The notes under the pieces are model-generated. The model was given only the letters and a program-made list of their open reading frames with translations, was not told the origin of the DNA and did not search any database. From Candidatus Egerieimonas intestinavium (GTDB lineage Bacteria; Bacillota; Clostridia; Lachnospirales; Lachnospiraceae): DNA of 41,918 nucleotides. Shown here piece after piece: positions 1 to 7,094 of the stretch (positions are counted from its first letter, which is position 1; each line of letters starts with the position of its first letter). A program made the position numbers and the translations under genes. Where the stretch lies: contig DVHU01000054.1 in NCBI GenBank assembly GCA_018711815.1, positions 1 through 41,918 of the forward strand, given 5' to 3'.

Positions 1-1
1 C

Positions 2-175
2 TGGGTAGTATGCCCGATTTGTCAAAATAAAACACGTGTTAAAGTATTGCCAGAAACAGTACTTCAGAAATTCCCGTTATACTGTCCTAAATGTAAACGG
101 GAAAGTTTAATAAATATAAGGGACTTAAAAACAACAGTTATCAAAGAGCCAGACGCAACGACGCAGAGCCGATGA
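2..175 (+). CDS. Cysteine-rich KTR protein, 3' part only
   Basis: The window opens inside this reading frame, so the start is missing. The 57 visible residues contain CPICQNKTR, then YCPKCKRES, and end in VIKEPDATTQSR. Two CxxC pairs and the NKTR stretch match the Cys-rich KTR family, a small putative zinc-ribbon protein. From memory, such proteins are encoded next to tet(M) in Tn916-type conjugative transposons and in related elements. Its function is unknown. A hairpin terminator overlaps the end of the frame. Together with the collapsed ORF at 650-852 it suggests that the left edge of the window is the end of an integrated conjugative element. The family call is fairly firm; the element assignment is inference. 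Confidence 0.75.
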   Translation, partial: WVVCPICQNKTRVKVLPETVLQKFPLYCPKCKRESLINIRDLKTTVIKEPDATTQSR

Positions 176-214
176 TCATGTGAGAAGATCACAGTTTATC
201 GGCTCTTTCCTTTT
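165..214 (+). terminator. Rho-independent terminator of the KTR gene
   Basis: AGAGCCGAT at 165-173 pairs with ATCGGCTCT at 198-206, followed by a T-rich run. The inner TGATC/GATCA can extend the stem. The left arm includes the last codons of the KTR gene. Confidence 0.7.
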
Positions 215-649
215 ATAAAATATAGGTAGGACAAGCCCACCGAATAAAAAAACGGTAGATTTGGTGGGATGTTTCTTCACGCCCAAATAAACAGTTCCCC
301 CAGACCCGTTTGAGTTTGGGGGGGGGATTTCCTATGTGCTGGTCAAGTACCGCCACTTCGCTGCTTATCAGAAGCAGCAGTTATCTACATAATACCACAG
401 ATTAGCAATTTCAATTTGTTAAAAAAATCATTGCTTCTGCGTGGTACTCTTATACCCTAAAAACAGATGTCAAATATCTACATAATAGAAATAAAAATAC
501 CTATATCCGCATTGGTCTGACAGCCTTTGCGGATTTTCTTTTGTCGATTTTTGTTAAGTTACAGGGCAAGCCTGCTTTTGGCGTGGGCTGTCGTTCTCCA
601 CCTCACAATCTGGATTTTTCAAAAAAATTCAGATTGGAGGAAAACAAGA
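215..649. other. Non-coding, hairpin-rich flank of the conjugative-element remnant
   Basis: I see no convincing gene here. The stretch has several inverted repeats: 236-245 with 259-268 (CCCACC/GGTGGG core), 297-305 with 314-322 (CCCCC/GGGGG) leading into a nine-G run at 318-326, 360-366 with 372-378 (GCTGCTT/AAGCAGC), and 607-612 with 630-635 (AATCTG/CAGATT) just before a ribosome binding site. It is clearly richer in A and T than DNA beyond position 1380, consistent with foreign origin. The hairpins could be transcript ends or leader structures of the former element. Confidence 0.45.
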
Positions 650-852
650 ATGGCATATAACCACGGACGGGAAGAATGTAAATGGCGTATCTGGAAAGAG
701 AGCGGCGGCGTTTCCTGCTCTATCACGAATATGATTTGAACTACTATCAGCTTGGAGCGATGGAACATTGCACACCGCAGGCGGTACGGCGGTCTGTCAT
801 TATCGCAAGAGAAAAGATAAAGGCGCAGATGAAAGAATATCTCTGTGCCTGA
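650..852 (+). pseudogene. Collapsed MAYNHG-type ORF joined out of frame to an HTH/sigma-like C-terminus
   Basis: A GGAGG at 636-640 precedes an ATG at 650 whose frame reads MAYNHGREECKWRIWKE and stops at 739 after 29 codons. In another frame, from an ATG at 682 to the stop at 850-852, is a 56-residue stretch containing HEYDLNYYQLGAMEHC and TPQAVRRSVIIAREKI, which resembles a sigma-70 region 4 or helix-turn-helix segment. MAYNHG starts are, as I recall, typical of regulator or sigma-like ORFs in clostridial conjugative elements. The simplest reading is an internal deletion plus frameshift in one gene. The alternative is two short overlapping genes, since the 682 frame has its own ATG. A terminator follows at 865-900. 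Confidence 0.5.
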
Positions 853-864
853 TAGGAATTATAC

Positions 865-900
865 AATGCCTTTGTATCTCTGGATATGAGGGCATTTTGT
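865..900 (+). terminator. Terminator downstream of the collapsed ORF
   Basis: AATGCC at 865-870 pairs with GGCATT at 891-896, with an inner TATC/GATA pair, and the right arm runs into TTTT. This probably marks the last transcript end of the foreign segment. Confidence 0.6.
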
Positions 901-994
901 TATATGTTCTCTAATGGAATTTTACAGAGGGTAAATATACAGAAATATTCGTTAATTGCAGCAGCTCCTTGCTCTTTTCACCGGAGAAGAACGC

Positions 995-1026
995 ACAAAA
1001 TCCGAACCCATGGTTGAGTTCGGATT
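995..1026 (-). terminator. Terminator of the tRNA-Ala transcript
   Basis: AATCCGAAC at 999-1007 and GTTCGGATT at 1018-1026 form a perfect 9-bp stem. On the minus strand the hairpin is followed by TTTTGTG. It lies about 12 bases past the 3' end of the tRNA. Confidence 0.65.
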
Positions 1027-1038
1027 TGCTTTCTTTAG

Positions 1039-1111
1039 TGGAGCATACGGGATTCGAACCCGTGGCCTCAACAATGCGAATGTTGCGCGCTCCCAACTGC
1101 GCCAATACCCC
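1039..1111 (-). tRNA. tRNA-Ala, anticodon CGC
   Basis: Read on the minus strand, the 73 bases fold into a full cloverleaf: acceptor GGGGTAT with ATGCTCC, D stem GCGC/GCGC, anticodon stem CAACA/TGTTG, and T arm with GGTTCGAATCC. The seven-base anticodon loop TTCGCAT gives anticodon CGC, which reads GCG codons. The G3-U70 wobble pair, the main identity element for alanyl-tRNA synthetase, is present. The discriminator base is A and the CCA end is not encoded. The 3' end of the tRNA faces the conjugative-element remnant, the usual side for tRNA-targeting integrases. Confidence 0.92.
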
Positions 1112-1210
1112 ATGAGCTAATTATAGCACTTTCTGAAAAACTTGCAAGAGTGTATTAAATCAAACTTTGCCATATAATTTATAGAGTACCAATTACATGA
1201 TGGGATATGG

Positions 1211-1357
1211 TATAATAGCCACAAAGTGGCTATTATACCTGCGCATACCGGTTTCTGCGCAAGCCGCAGAAATCCGGGCGCTAAATATACCATGTTCGGA
1301 GAACATGATATAATAGCTGCAGGCGTCATGTCCGAAGGACATAGATAATAGCTGCAG
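1211..1357 (+). repeat. Array of four hairpins with repeated TATAATAG/TAATAGCTGCAG motifs
   Basis: Four inverted repeats stand in a row before the L,D-transpeptidase gene. TATAATAGCCAC at 1211-1222 pairs perfectly with 1226-1237. CGGTTTCTGCG at 1249-1259 pairs with 1265-1276 with one bulge, and outer GCGC pairs enclose it. CATGTTC at 1291-1297 pairs with 1301-1307. ATGTCC at 1328-1333 pairs with 1337-1342. The 12-mer TAATAGCTGCAG occurs at 1311-1322 and again at 1346-1357. Three of the four hairpins have three-base loops. TATAAT at 1211 and 1309 could be -10 boxes; the first is preceded by TGG as in an extended -10. No good -35 box is visible. Confidence 0.6.
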
Positions 1358-1382
1358 AAAGAATTATATGGGGTAAGGATAG

Positions 1383-3224
1383 ATGGGTGAAAATAATAAA
1401 AGAAAGAAAAACAGCCGCAGAAAGAGAAGGCAAAAGCAGGAGGAACTGCTGAGAAAGGCCAAAACCCAGGCAGTCCAGGAGGAGGCCGCAAAGGAGAAGG
1501 CCCGCGGGGCGGAGCAGGCGGCTCGAAAAATGGATGATCCCGCCAGGGAGGCGGCTGCCACAGCGGAATCTCCCGCGGCGGGGCAGGAAGTCCAGGGAGC
1601 TATCTTAGGAGAAACAGCTCAGGGGGCCATCCCAGGGGAAGGAGCCCAGGGAGCCATCTTAGAGAGAGAATCCGAACAGCGGGCAGAAGAATCCCAGGAG
1701 GCAGAAAAAGCTGCGGCAGAGGAGAAAACCAGCGGGACACAGCACAGAAAATTCTTTGGCGGGCGATTTTTAAGCTGGAAGCAGTTCAGCGGTAGACAAA
1801 AGGCAGGGGTCATGGCAGCGGGAGCCCTGGGGGTGCTGATTCTGGGATACGCGGGGATGGCCTGGCAGTACCAGGACAAGCTTTTGCCCGGGACGACGGT
1901 GAATCAGGTGGCTTGCGGACAGATGAACTTGGCGGATACGGAAGCCCTCATCCGGGAGCAGGTGGAGGATTACAGTCTAAAGCTGCTCTTGCGGGACGGG
2001 CAGGAGGCAGAGATCACGCCGGAGATGATCGACTATCACTATGTGCCGGACGGCAGTGTGGAAAAGATACTGGAGGAGCAGAACATTTGGCTGTGGCTGC
2101 CGGCTCTTTTTACACCCCGGGAGTATCAGGTGGCGGAAAATATAGACTTTGACCGGGAGCTGCTGGGAGAGTTTGTTGACAGCCTCCCCCAGGCACAGGC
2201 TGATCAGGTCACCGCCCCTGCGGATGCCCAGCTGGTCTATCAGGAGGGAGGATTCGTCATTCAGCCGGAGGTAGAAGGGAATCAGCTGAAAATCCAGGAG
2301 CTGAAAAACGCCCTGGAGCAGGCGGTGCTGGCTGGGGAGACGGAAATCTCCGCGGAGGAGCTGGGGCTTTATGAGGCTCCGGCCACCCGCCAGGATAGCC
2401 AGATTCTGCTGGCCCAGAAAGATCAGCTTAACCAGCTGGCCAACGCCAGCATCACCTACCAGATGCCCGGGGGAGAGACCCTGGTGCTGGACGGCAATAC
2501 CTTAAGAGGCTGGCTGCTCCAGGATGAGGCGGGAAATTACTATAAGGACGAGAGCGTTTACCAGCAGTGTTTGGATACCTTTGTGAAGGAAATGGAGAGC
2601 CGGATCGACAATGTGGGGGCCGAGCGGACCTTCCGCTCCACCAACTACGGGGAATATACCTTATCCGGAGGCTCCTACGGCTGGATGCTGTCCAGAGCTC
2701 AGGAGAAGGAGCAGCTAAAGCAAGAATTGGCGGCGGGGTCTGTCCTGACCCGGGAGCCGGTGTACAAGCAAAAAGGAGTGGACTCCCTGGAAAACGGGGG
2801 AATTGGAAACACCTATGTGGAAATTGATATGTCCAATCAGCACATGTGGTTTTATCAGGACGGCGTATGCGTTTTGGACAGCGATGTGGTGACCGGAACC
2901 ATGGTTCGGAGCCGCTATACCCCGGAGGGGATCTATTATCTGTATTTCAAGCAGAGAAACCGGGTGCTGCGGGGACAGATTGTGCCCAGCACAGGAAAAC
3001 CGGAGTACGAGACTCCGGTGGCTTACTGGATGCCCTTCAACGGGGGAATCGGCCTTCATGACGCCGACTGGAACTCTTACTTCGGCGGGCAGAAATATAT
3101 TTACAGCGGTTCCCACGGCTGCATCAACCTGCCCAGCAGAGTGGCCGGAAAGCTGTACAGCATGATTGAGGTGGGAACCCCCGTGATCTGTTACTATCCT
3201 GAGGGCTACAGCCTGCACGGCTAG
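1383..3224 (+). CDS. Membrane-anchored L,D-transpeptidase (YkuD family)
   Basis: This 613-residue protein should cross-link peptidoglycan through 3-3 bridges or attach proteins to the wall, acting outside the membrane. The first 140 residues are a charged, Lys/Glu/Ala-rich cytoplasmic region with a short QGAI(L/P)GE repeat. One membrane segment lies at about 141-162. After it comes a region resembling the PG_binding_4 domain that often precedes clostridial transpeptidases. The YkuD domain occupies roughly 470-613 and holds the signature SHGCINLP, with the catalytic cysteine at about residue 580 and the conserved histidine two residues before it. A TAAGGA-like ribosome binding site precedes the ATG. 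The hairpin array upstream is its likely leader. The specific substrate is not visible. Confidence 0.9.
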   Translation: MGENNKRKKNSRRKRRQKQEELLRKAKTQAVQEEAAKEKARGAEQAARKMDDPAREAAATAESPAAGQEVQGAILGETAQGAIPGEGAQGAILERESEQRAEESQEAEKAAAEEKTSGTQHRKFFGGRFLSWKQFSGRQKAGVMAAGALGVLILGYAGMAWQYQDKLLPGTTVNQVACGQMNLADTEALIREQVEDYSLKLLLRDGQEAEITPEMIDYHYVPDGSVEKILEEQNIWLWLPALFTPREYQVAENIDFDRELLGEFVDSLPQAQADQVTAPADAQLVYQEGGFVIQPEVEGNQLKIQELKNALEQAVLAGETEISAEELGLYEAPATRQDSQILLAQKDQLNQLANASITYQMPGGETLVLDGNTLRGWLLQDEAGNYYKDESVYQQCLDTFVKEMESRIDNVGAERTFRSTNYGEYTLSGGSYGWMLSRAQEKEQLKQELAAGSVLTREPVYKQKGVDSLENGGIGNTYVEIDMSNQHMWFYQDGVCVLDSDVVTGTMVRSRYTPEGIYYLYFKQRNRVLRGQIVPSTGKPEYETPVAYWMPFNGGIGLHDADWNSYFGGQKYIYSGSHGCINLPSRVAGKLYSMIEVGTPVICYYPEGYSLHG

Positions 3225-3287
3225 TGGACTGCAGCCAGCAGGGCTAGTAAACTGCAGCCAGCAGGGCTAATGGACTGCAGCCTGCAT
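3219..3287. repeat. Three tandem 23-bp repeats between convergent genes
   Basis: Units start at 3219, 3242 and 3265. Each reads close to GGCTAGTGGACTGCAGCCAG plus CAG, with two changes in the second unit (GTAAAC for GTGGAC) and a few in the third. The transpeptidase stop codon lies in the first unit, and its last codons (GGCTACAGCCTGCACGG) look like a diverged fourth unit. The array ends two bases from the HAD gene's stop. There is no spacer DNA between units, so it is not CRISPR. Each unit contains a CTGCAG palindrome. Confidence 0.8.
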
Positions 3288-3289
3288 GG

Positions 3290-3934
3290 TTAAGGAGCTG
3301 CAGATTCCAGCCGCTGGGCCAGGGAGGGAAGCTCCCGAAGGCTTGAGATGGTATATTCCGGCTCCTGGGCCTGACCAAAGCCGTAGGCTGCGTACACAAA
3401 GGGAAGGCCGGCGGTGTGGGCGGCTTTTTCATCACCCAGAGTATCTCCCACGTAGATGGGAGACTGCAGCTGGTGGCGCTGGACGATTCTTTGGATATTT
3501 TCCGCTTTCCCCTGGCCTGTGTCGCCGGGACACAGGGCATCTTTAAAGTAGCGGGAGAGCTTGTTCACCTTTAAGAAAATATCGATATACCCGGCCTCGC
3601 AGTTACTCACCAGGAAAAGGGGATATTTCTGGGAGAGCGTCTCCAAAACCTCCTCGAGACCCTCGAAGGTCATGGGCTCTCTGGAGGACAAGAGAGCCTC
3701 ATGCTCTGCCTGGCAGCATTTGTCGATAATCTCCAGCTGCCGTTCCTGGGAAAGCTCAGGCATCAGGATTCCTGCGATCACGGGAAGTGTTCTGCCAAAG
3801 AGAGCCTGAAGGGTCTCAGCGGTAAAGATCATGTGATAGCTGGTTTCACGGGCGAAAACCTCAGTCCAGGCCGTGGCCACCAGGGGGGTGGAATCCCAGA
3901 GGGTGCCGTCAACGTCAAAAATAATACTGTCCAT
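3290..3934 (-). CDS. HAD-superfamily hydrolase, phosphoglycolate phosphatase-like
   Basis: The 214-residue protein starts with FDVDGTLWDS, the HAD motif I with nucleophile Asp and DGT. Motif II is the SN of LVSNCE, motif III is the lysine of GQGKAEN, and motif IV is GDTLGDE. An alpha-helical cap lies between motifs I and II, as in subfamily IA (Gph/PGMB type). It probably dephosphorylates a small phosphometabolite in the cytoplasm, but the substrate cannot be read from the sequence. An AAAGGA ribosome binding site precedes the start. A good promoter lies upstream at 4013-4041. It is transcribed toward the transpeptidase gene and is separated from it only by the 23-bp repeats. Confidence 0.85.
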   Translation of the reverse strand: MDSIIFDVDGTLWDSTPLVATAWTEVFARETSYHMIFTAETLQALFGRTLPVIAGILMPELSQERQLEIIDKCCQAEHEALLSSREPMTFEGLEEVLETLSQKYPLFLVSNCEAGYIDIFLKVNKLSRYFKDALCPGDTGQGKAENIQRIVQRHQLQSPIYVGDTLGDEKAAHTAGLPFVYAAYGFGQAQEPEYTISSLRELPSLAQRLESAAP

Positions 3935-4012
3935 GGAAAAATCCTTTCTGCGGTTGATGATTGAAAGGGGCCGAAAAGCCGGAGCTTTTGGGACGCCCTT
4001 GGCGTTAGTCTC

Positions 4013-4041
4013 ATTTTAGCGGGCCCTACTGGGAAAAGCAA
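4013..4041 (-). promoter_or_regulatory. Sigma-A-type promoter of the HAD gene
   Basis: On the minus strand TTGCTT (4036-4041), a 17-base spacer and TAAAAT (4013-4018) form a promoter. The leader of about 70 bases can form two small hairpins, ACGCC/GGCGT and AAAAGC/GCTTTT. Confidence 0.55.
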
Positions 4042-4082
4042 GAAATTTCATTAAGATTTAGTAAAATAGGTTGGTAACAGTT

Positions 4083-4781
4083 GTGAAATATGATAGAATA
4101 CGAACAGGATTTTTTGAGAGCAGGCCCAACCGTTTTATCGCCCGGGTGGAGCTGGACGGGAAAACGGAGGTCTGCCATGTAAAAAATACAGGGAGGTGCC
4201 GGGAGCTGCTGCTTCCGGGAGCTTTCGTATATCTGCAGGAGGCAGACAAGCCGGAGCGGAAAACCCGCTATGATTTGGTGGCCGTTCGCCATCAGGACGG
4301 CAGGATTGTGAATATTGACTCCCAGATTCCCAATAAGGTGGTGGGAGAATGGCTGCGAAAGGGACTGCTTTTTTCCCGGGAAGCCCGGGTTTACCCGGAA
4401 CGCAGATTTGGCAGCTCGCGTTTTGACTTTTACGTGGAGGATGAAAAACGCAGGGCGTTTTTGGAAGTAAAAGGCGTTACTCTGGATGAAGGAGGAGTAG
4501 CCCGCTTTCCCGATGCCCCCACGGAGAGAGGCGTGCGCCACATGCGGGAGCTCATAGACTGCCTGGAGGCCGGATATGAGGCTTACCTGATTTTTGTGGT
4601 GCAGATGAAAGGCATCCATGAGGTTCAGGCTAACTGGGTGAGACAGCCGGAATTTGGCCAGGTGCTGGCCCAGATCGCTCAACGGGGAGTGAAGGTATTG
4701 GCCTTTGACTGTCAGGTGACCCCGGAGGAAATTTTCCTGGATCAGGAGCTGCCGGTGAATTTTGAGAGATACGAGGAATGA
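4083..4781 (+). CDS. sfsA: SfsA family protein (sugar fermentation stimulation homologue)
   Basis: About 232 residues, the usual SfsA length. The N-terminal motif SRPNRFIARVELDG and the following HVKNTGRCRELL are diagnostic. The C-terminal part contains EVKGVTL and DAPTERG, typical of the nuclease-like core of this family. SfsA was named in E. coli as a DNA-binding stimulator of maltose genes; its biochemical role is still uncertain. I place the start at GTG 4083, giving the family's usual MKYDRIRTG beginning with a weak TAGG site at 4067-4070. TTG at 4071 is possible. The stop overlaps the ribosome binding site of mutY, so the two are translationally close. Confidence 0.88.
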   Translation: MKYDRIRTGFFESRPNRFIARVELDGKTEVCHVKNTGRCRELLLPGAFVYLQEADKPERKTRYDLVAVRHQDGRIVNIDSQIPNKVVGEWLRKGLLFSREARVYPERRFGSSRFDFYVEDEKRRAFLEVKGVTLDEGGVARFPDAPTERGVRHMRELIDCLEAGYEAYLIFVVQMKGIHEVQANWVRQPEFGQVLAQIAQRGVKVLAFDCQVTPEEIFLDQELPVNFERYEE

Positions 4782-4782
4782 T

Positions 4783-5877
4783 ATGTTAGAAGAGATCGTG
4801 GAGCCTCTGGTGGATTGGTACCGGCAGGGGCACCGGGAGCTGCCCTGGCGGCAGCAGAAAAATCCCTATTATATCTGGGTATCGGAGATCATGCTGCAGC
4901 AGACTAGGGTTGAGGCCGTTAAGCCGTATTTCCAGCGCTTTATCCAGGCTCTGCCCACGGTGCAGGAACTGGCAGCCTGCCCGGAGGAGCAGCTGCTGAA
5001 GCTGTGGGAGGGACTTGGCTACTACAACCGGGTGCGGAATATGCAAAAGGCTGCGGAATTGGTGTGCAGCCAGATGGGCGGGCAGCTGCCCGCGGACTAC
5101 GAGAAGCTGCGCAGCCTGCCAGGAATTGGAAATTATACAGCCGGGGCCGTGGCTTCCATCGCCTTTGATATTCCGGTGCCTGCGGTGGACGGAAATGTGC
5201 TGCGGGTGCTCTCCAGAGTCCGGGAGGATGAGGGGGACATCATGAAGCAGAGCGTCAGAAAGCGGGTGGAGGCGGAGCTGGGCCGGGCAATGCCCAAGGA
5301 CTGTCCGGGAGATCTGAACCAGGCGCTGATGGAGTTGGGGGCCATGGTCTGCGTGCCCAAGGGAGAACCCAAATGCGGGGAGTGCCCGCTGGCGTTTCTC
5401 TGCAGAGCTAAAGCAGACGGGAGAATAGAAGATTTTCCCGTGAAAAGTAAGGGAAAATCCCGGCGGGTGGAGCCCAGGACGGTGCTGGTAATCCGGGACG
5501 GAGAGCGGGTGGCCATACGCAGAAGGCCGGCCCGGGGACTTCTGGCCGGACTGTATGAATTTCCCAATTATAAGGGGCATCTGTCCCGGCAAGAGGTGCT
5601 GGAGCTTCTGGAGAAGGAGAGGCTTACCCCCTTAAGAATCCTGCCCCTGCAGGAATCCAAGCATATTTTTTCCCATGTGGAATGGCAGATGACCGGCTAT
5701 CTGGTGAAGGTGGCTTCCCTGGATTCAGGAGAGGGGGACGGACTTCTCTTCGTGGATATCCGAACGGCGGAAGAAAAGTATCCGGTTCCGGCGGCCTTCA
5801 GTGCTTACGCCGGGGAGCTGCAGCTGCGTTTGGGACAGGAAAAATATAATGATGAGAATCAGGAGGAACATAGATGA
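4783..5877 (+). CDS. mutY: A/G-specific adenine DNA glycosylase
   Basis: MutY removes adenine mispaired with 8-oxoguanine, limiting G:C to T:A mutation. The N-terminal half has the HhH-GPD fold with SEIMLQQTRV (catalytic Glu) and LPGIGNYTAGAV (helix-hairpin-helix), then VDGNVLRV (catalytic Asp). An iron-sulfur loop follows with four cysteines spaced 7, 2 and 5 residues apart (CVPKGEPKCGECPLAFLC). The C-terminal third is the NUDIX-like domain that recognises 8-oxoG, containing RRPARGLLAGLYEFPN. I chose ATG 4783 because GAGGA at 4773-4777 sits five bases upstream. The start lies just past the sfsA stop, and the end overlaps the next gene by ATGA. Confidence 0.95.
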   Translation: MLEEIVEPLVDWYRQGHRELPWRQQKNPYYIWVSEIMLQQTRVEAVKPYFQRFIQALPTVQELAACPEEQLLKLWEGLGYYNRVRNMQKAAELVCSQMGGQLPADYEKLRSLPGIGNYTAGAVASIAFDIPVPAVDGNVLRVLSRVREDEGDIMKQSVRKRVEAELGRAMPKDCPGDLNQALMELGAMVCVPKGEPKCGECPLAFLCRAKADGRIEDFPVKSKGKSRRVEPRTVLVIRDGERVAIRRRPARGLLAGLYEFPNYKGHLSRQEVLELLEKERLTPLRILPLQESKHIFSHVEWQMTGYLVKVASLDSGEGDGLLFVDIRTAEEKYPVPAAFSAYAGELQLRLGQEKYNDENQEEHR

Positions 5878-6893
5878 AGTTGCTGACCATTACTGTGCCT
5901 TGTTATAATTCCGAGGCATATATGGAGAAGTGTATCAAATCGCTGCTGGTGGGCGGCGAGGATGTGGAGATATTGATCGTGGACGACGGTTCCACCAAGG
6001 ACCGGACTGGGGAAATCGCGGATCGCTACGCGGCGGAGTATCCTTCCATTATCCGGGTTATTCACCAGGAAAATAAAGGGCACGGAGGCGCAGTCAACAC
6101 AGGTCTTGCCAACGCCACAGGTTTATACTTCAAGGTGGTGGACAGCGACGACTGGGTAAACGAGGAGGCCTACAAAAAGATTCTCATGGTCTTAAACGAG
6201 TCCATCCGCGGTCCTCAGACTCTGGATATGCTGATCAGCAATTATGTTTACGAGAAAGAGGGAGCAGATCACAAGCGGGTGATGAAATATACAAGATCCC
6301 TGCCCCAGAATCGGATTTTCACCTGGGACGAGGCTAAATCTCTGGGAAAGAGCCACTACCTGCTGATGCACTCCCTCATCTACCGGACAGAGCTTCTCCG
6401 GGAATGTGGAATGAAGCTGCCGGAGCACACCTTCTATGTGGATAACCTGGTGGCTTTCGTACCCTTCCCCTATGTGAAAACCATGTATTATGTGGATGCC
6501 AATTTTTACCGCTATTACATCGGCCGGGCGGATCAGTCGGTAAATGAGACGGTGATGATCGGCCGGCTGGATCAGCAGATGAGGGTGAATCGGATGATGA
6601 TTGACTGGATGGGGGAGCAGAAAAATCTGCACAAGCGGCAGCGGGAGTATATGCTCCATTGTCTGAGCATTATCACTACAGTATCTTCCATTCTGGCCAT
6701 CCGCTCTAAGCTGGAGGAAAATTTCCAGAAGAAGGAGGAGCTTTGGAAATACATGAGGGAGAAATCGCCCAAGACCTACCGAACCCTTCGCTGGTCCTTG
6801 CTGGGACGGCTGGTGCACCTGCCGGGCAGAGGGGGCAGGACGGTATCTGTGGAGCTGTATAAGCTGGTACAGAGGATTTACGGATTTAATTAA
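5874..6893 (+). CDS. Family 2 glycosyltransferase
   Basis: A 339-residue GT-A fold enzyme that probably moves a sugar from a nucleotide donor to a cell-surface polymer or lipid. Motifs seen are TVPCYNSEAYMEKCI at the start, ILIVDDGSTKD, then HQENKGHGGAVNTGL and VVDSDDWV, the last being the metal-binding DxD region. No membrane segment is obvious, so it is likely cytoplasmic or peripheral. The ATG overlaps the mutY stop (ATGA), placing it in the sfsA-mutY transcript. A strong terminator follows at 6937-6986. Donor and acceptor are unknown. Confidence 0.88.
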   Translation: MKLLTITVPCYNSEAYMEKCIKSLLVGGEDVEILIVDDGSTKDRTGEIADRYAAEYPSIIRVIHQENKGHGGAVNTGLANATGLYFKVVDSDDWVNEEAYKKILMVLNESIRGPQTLDMLISNYVYEKEGADHKRVMKYTRSLPQNRIFTWDEAKSLGKSHYLLMHSLIYRTELLRECGMKLPEHTFYVDNLVAFVPFPYVKTMYYVDANFYRYYIGRADQSVNETVMIGRLDQQMRVNRMMIDWMGEQKNLHKRQREYMLHCLSIITTVSSILAIRSKLEENFQKKEELWKYMREKSPKTYRTLRWSLLGRLVHLPGRGGRTVSVELYKLVQRIYGFN

Positions 6894-6936
6894 CGAACAA
6901 GAATAGTTTGACATAACAACAAATAGGCAGGAGGCT

Positions 6937-6986
6937 GCCGCCGTGGCTGAACCCAAGAAGGTATTAGCCAAAGGCGGCGGCTTTTT
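6937..6986 (+). terminator. Terminator of the sfsA-mutY-glycosyltransferase unit
   Basis: GCCGCC plus GGCT at 6937-6948 pairs with AGCC plus GGCGGC at 6966-6978 across a small internal loop, followed by CTTTTT. Confidence 0.8.
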
Positions 6987-7033
6987 GGTTTCCTGGGAAA
7001 GAAATGCAAATAGCGCTAGAAGAGATAAAGTAA

Positions 7034-7062
7034 TTGCCGTAATGCCAAAAGTGATTTAAAAT
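7034..7062 (+). promoter_or_regulatory. Promoter of the dehydrogenase gene
   Basis: TTGCCG (7034-7039), 17 bases, TAAAAT (7057-7062). The start codon lies 33 bases after the -10 box, with AGGAGG at 7083-7088. Confidence 0.5.
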
Positions 7063-7094
7063 AATAAATAAAAAATTAAATTCAGGAGGACATT

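Noticed and set aside
2715-3218. Long minus-strand frame inside the transpeptidase gene
   Set aside because: It is the complement of a strongly conserved YkuD domain, has no ribosome binding site and no recognisable family; it is a shadow of GC-rich coding DNA. The same applies to other long opposite-strand frames, for example 8709-9611 and 18771-19892.
3219-3287. CRISPR array
   Set aside because: The units abut each other with no unique spacers, and no cas genes are present.
4071-4099. Promoter-like TTGGTA, 17 bases, TAGAAT over the sfsA start
   Set aside because: A transcript from here would begin after the conserved N-terminus of SfsA could be translated. I treat it as chance, and the true promoter as lying upstream.
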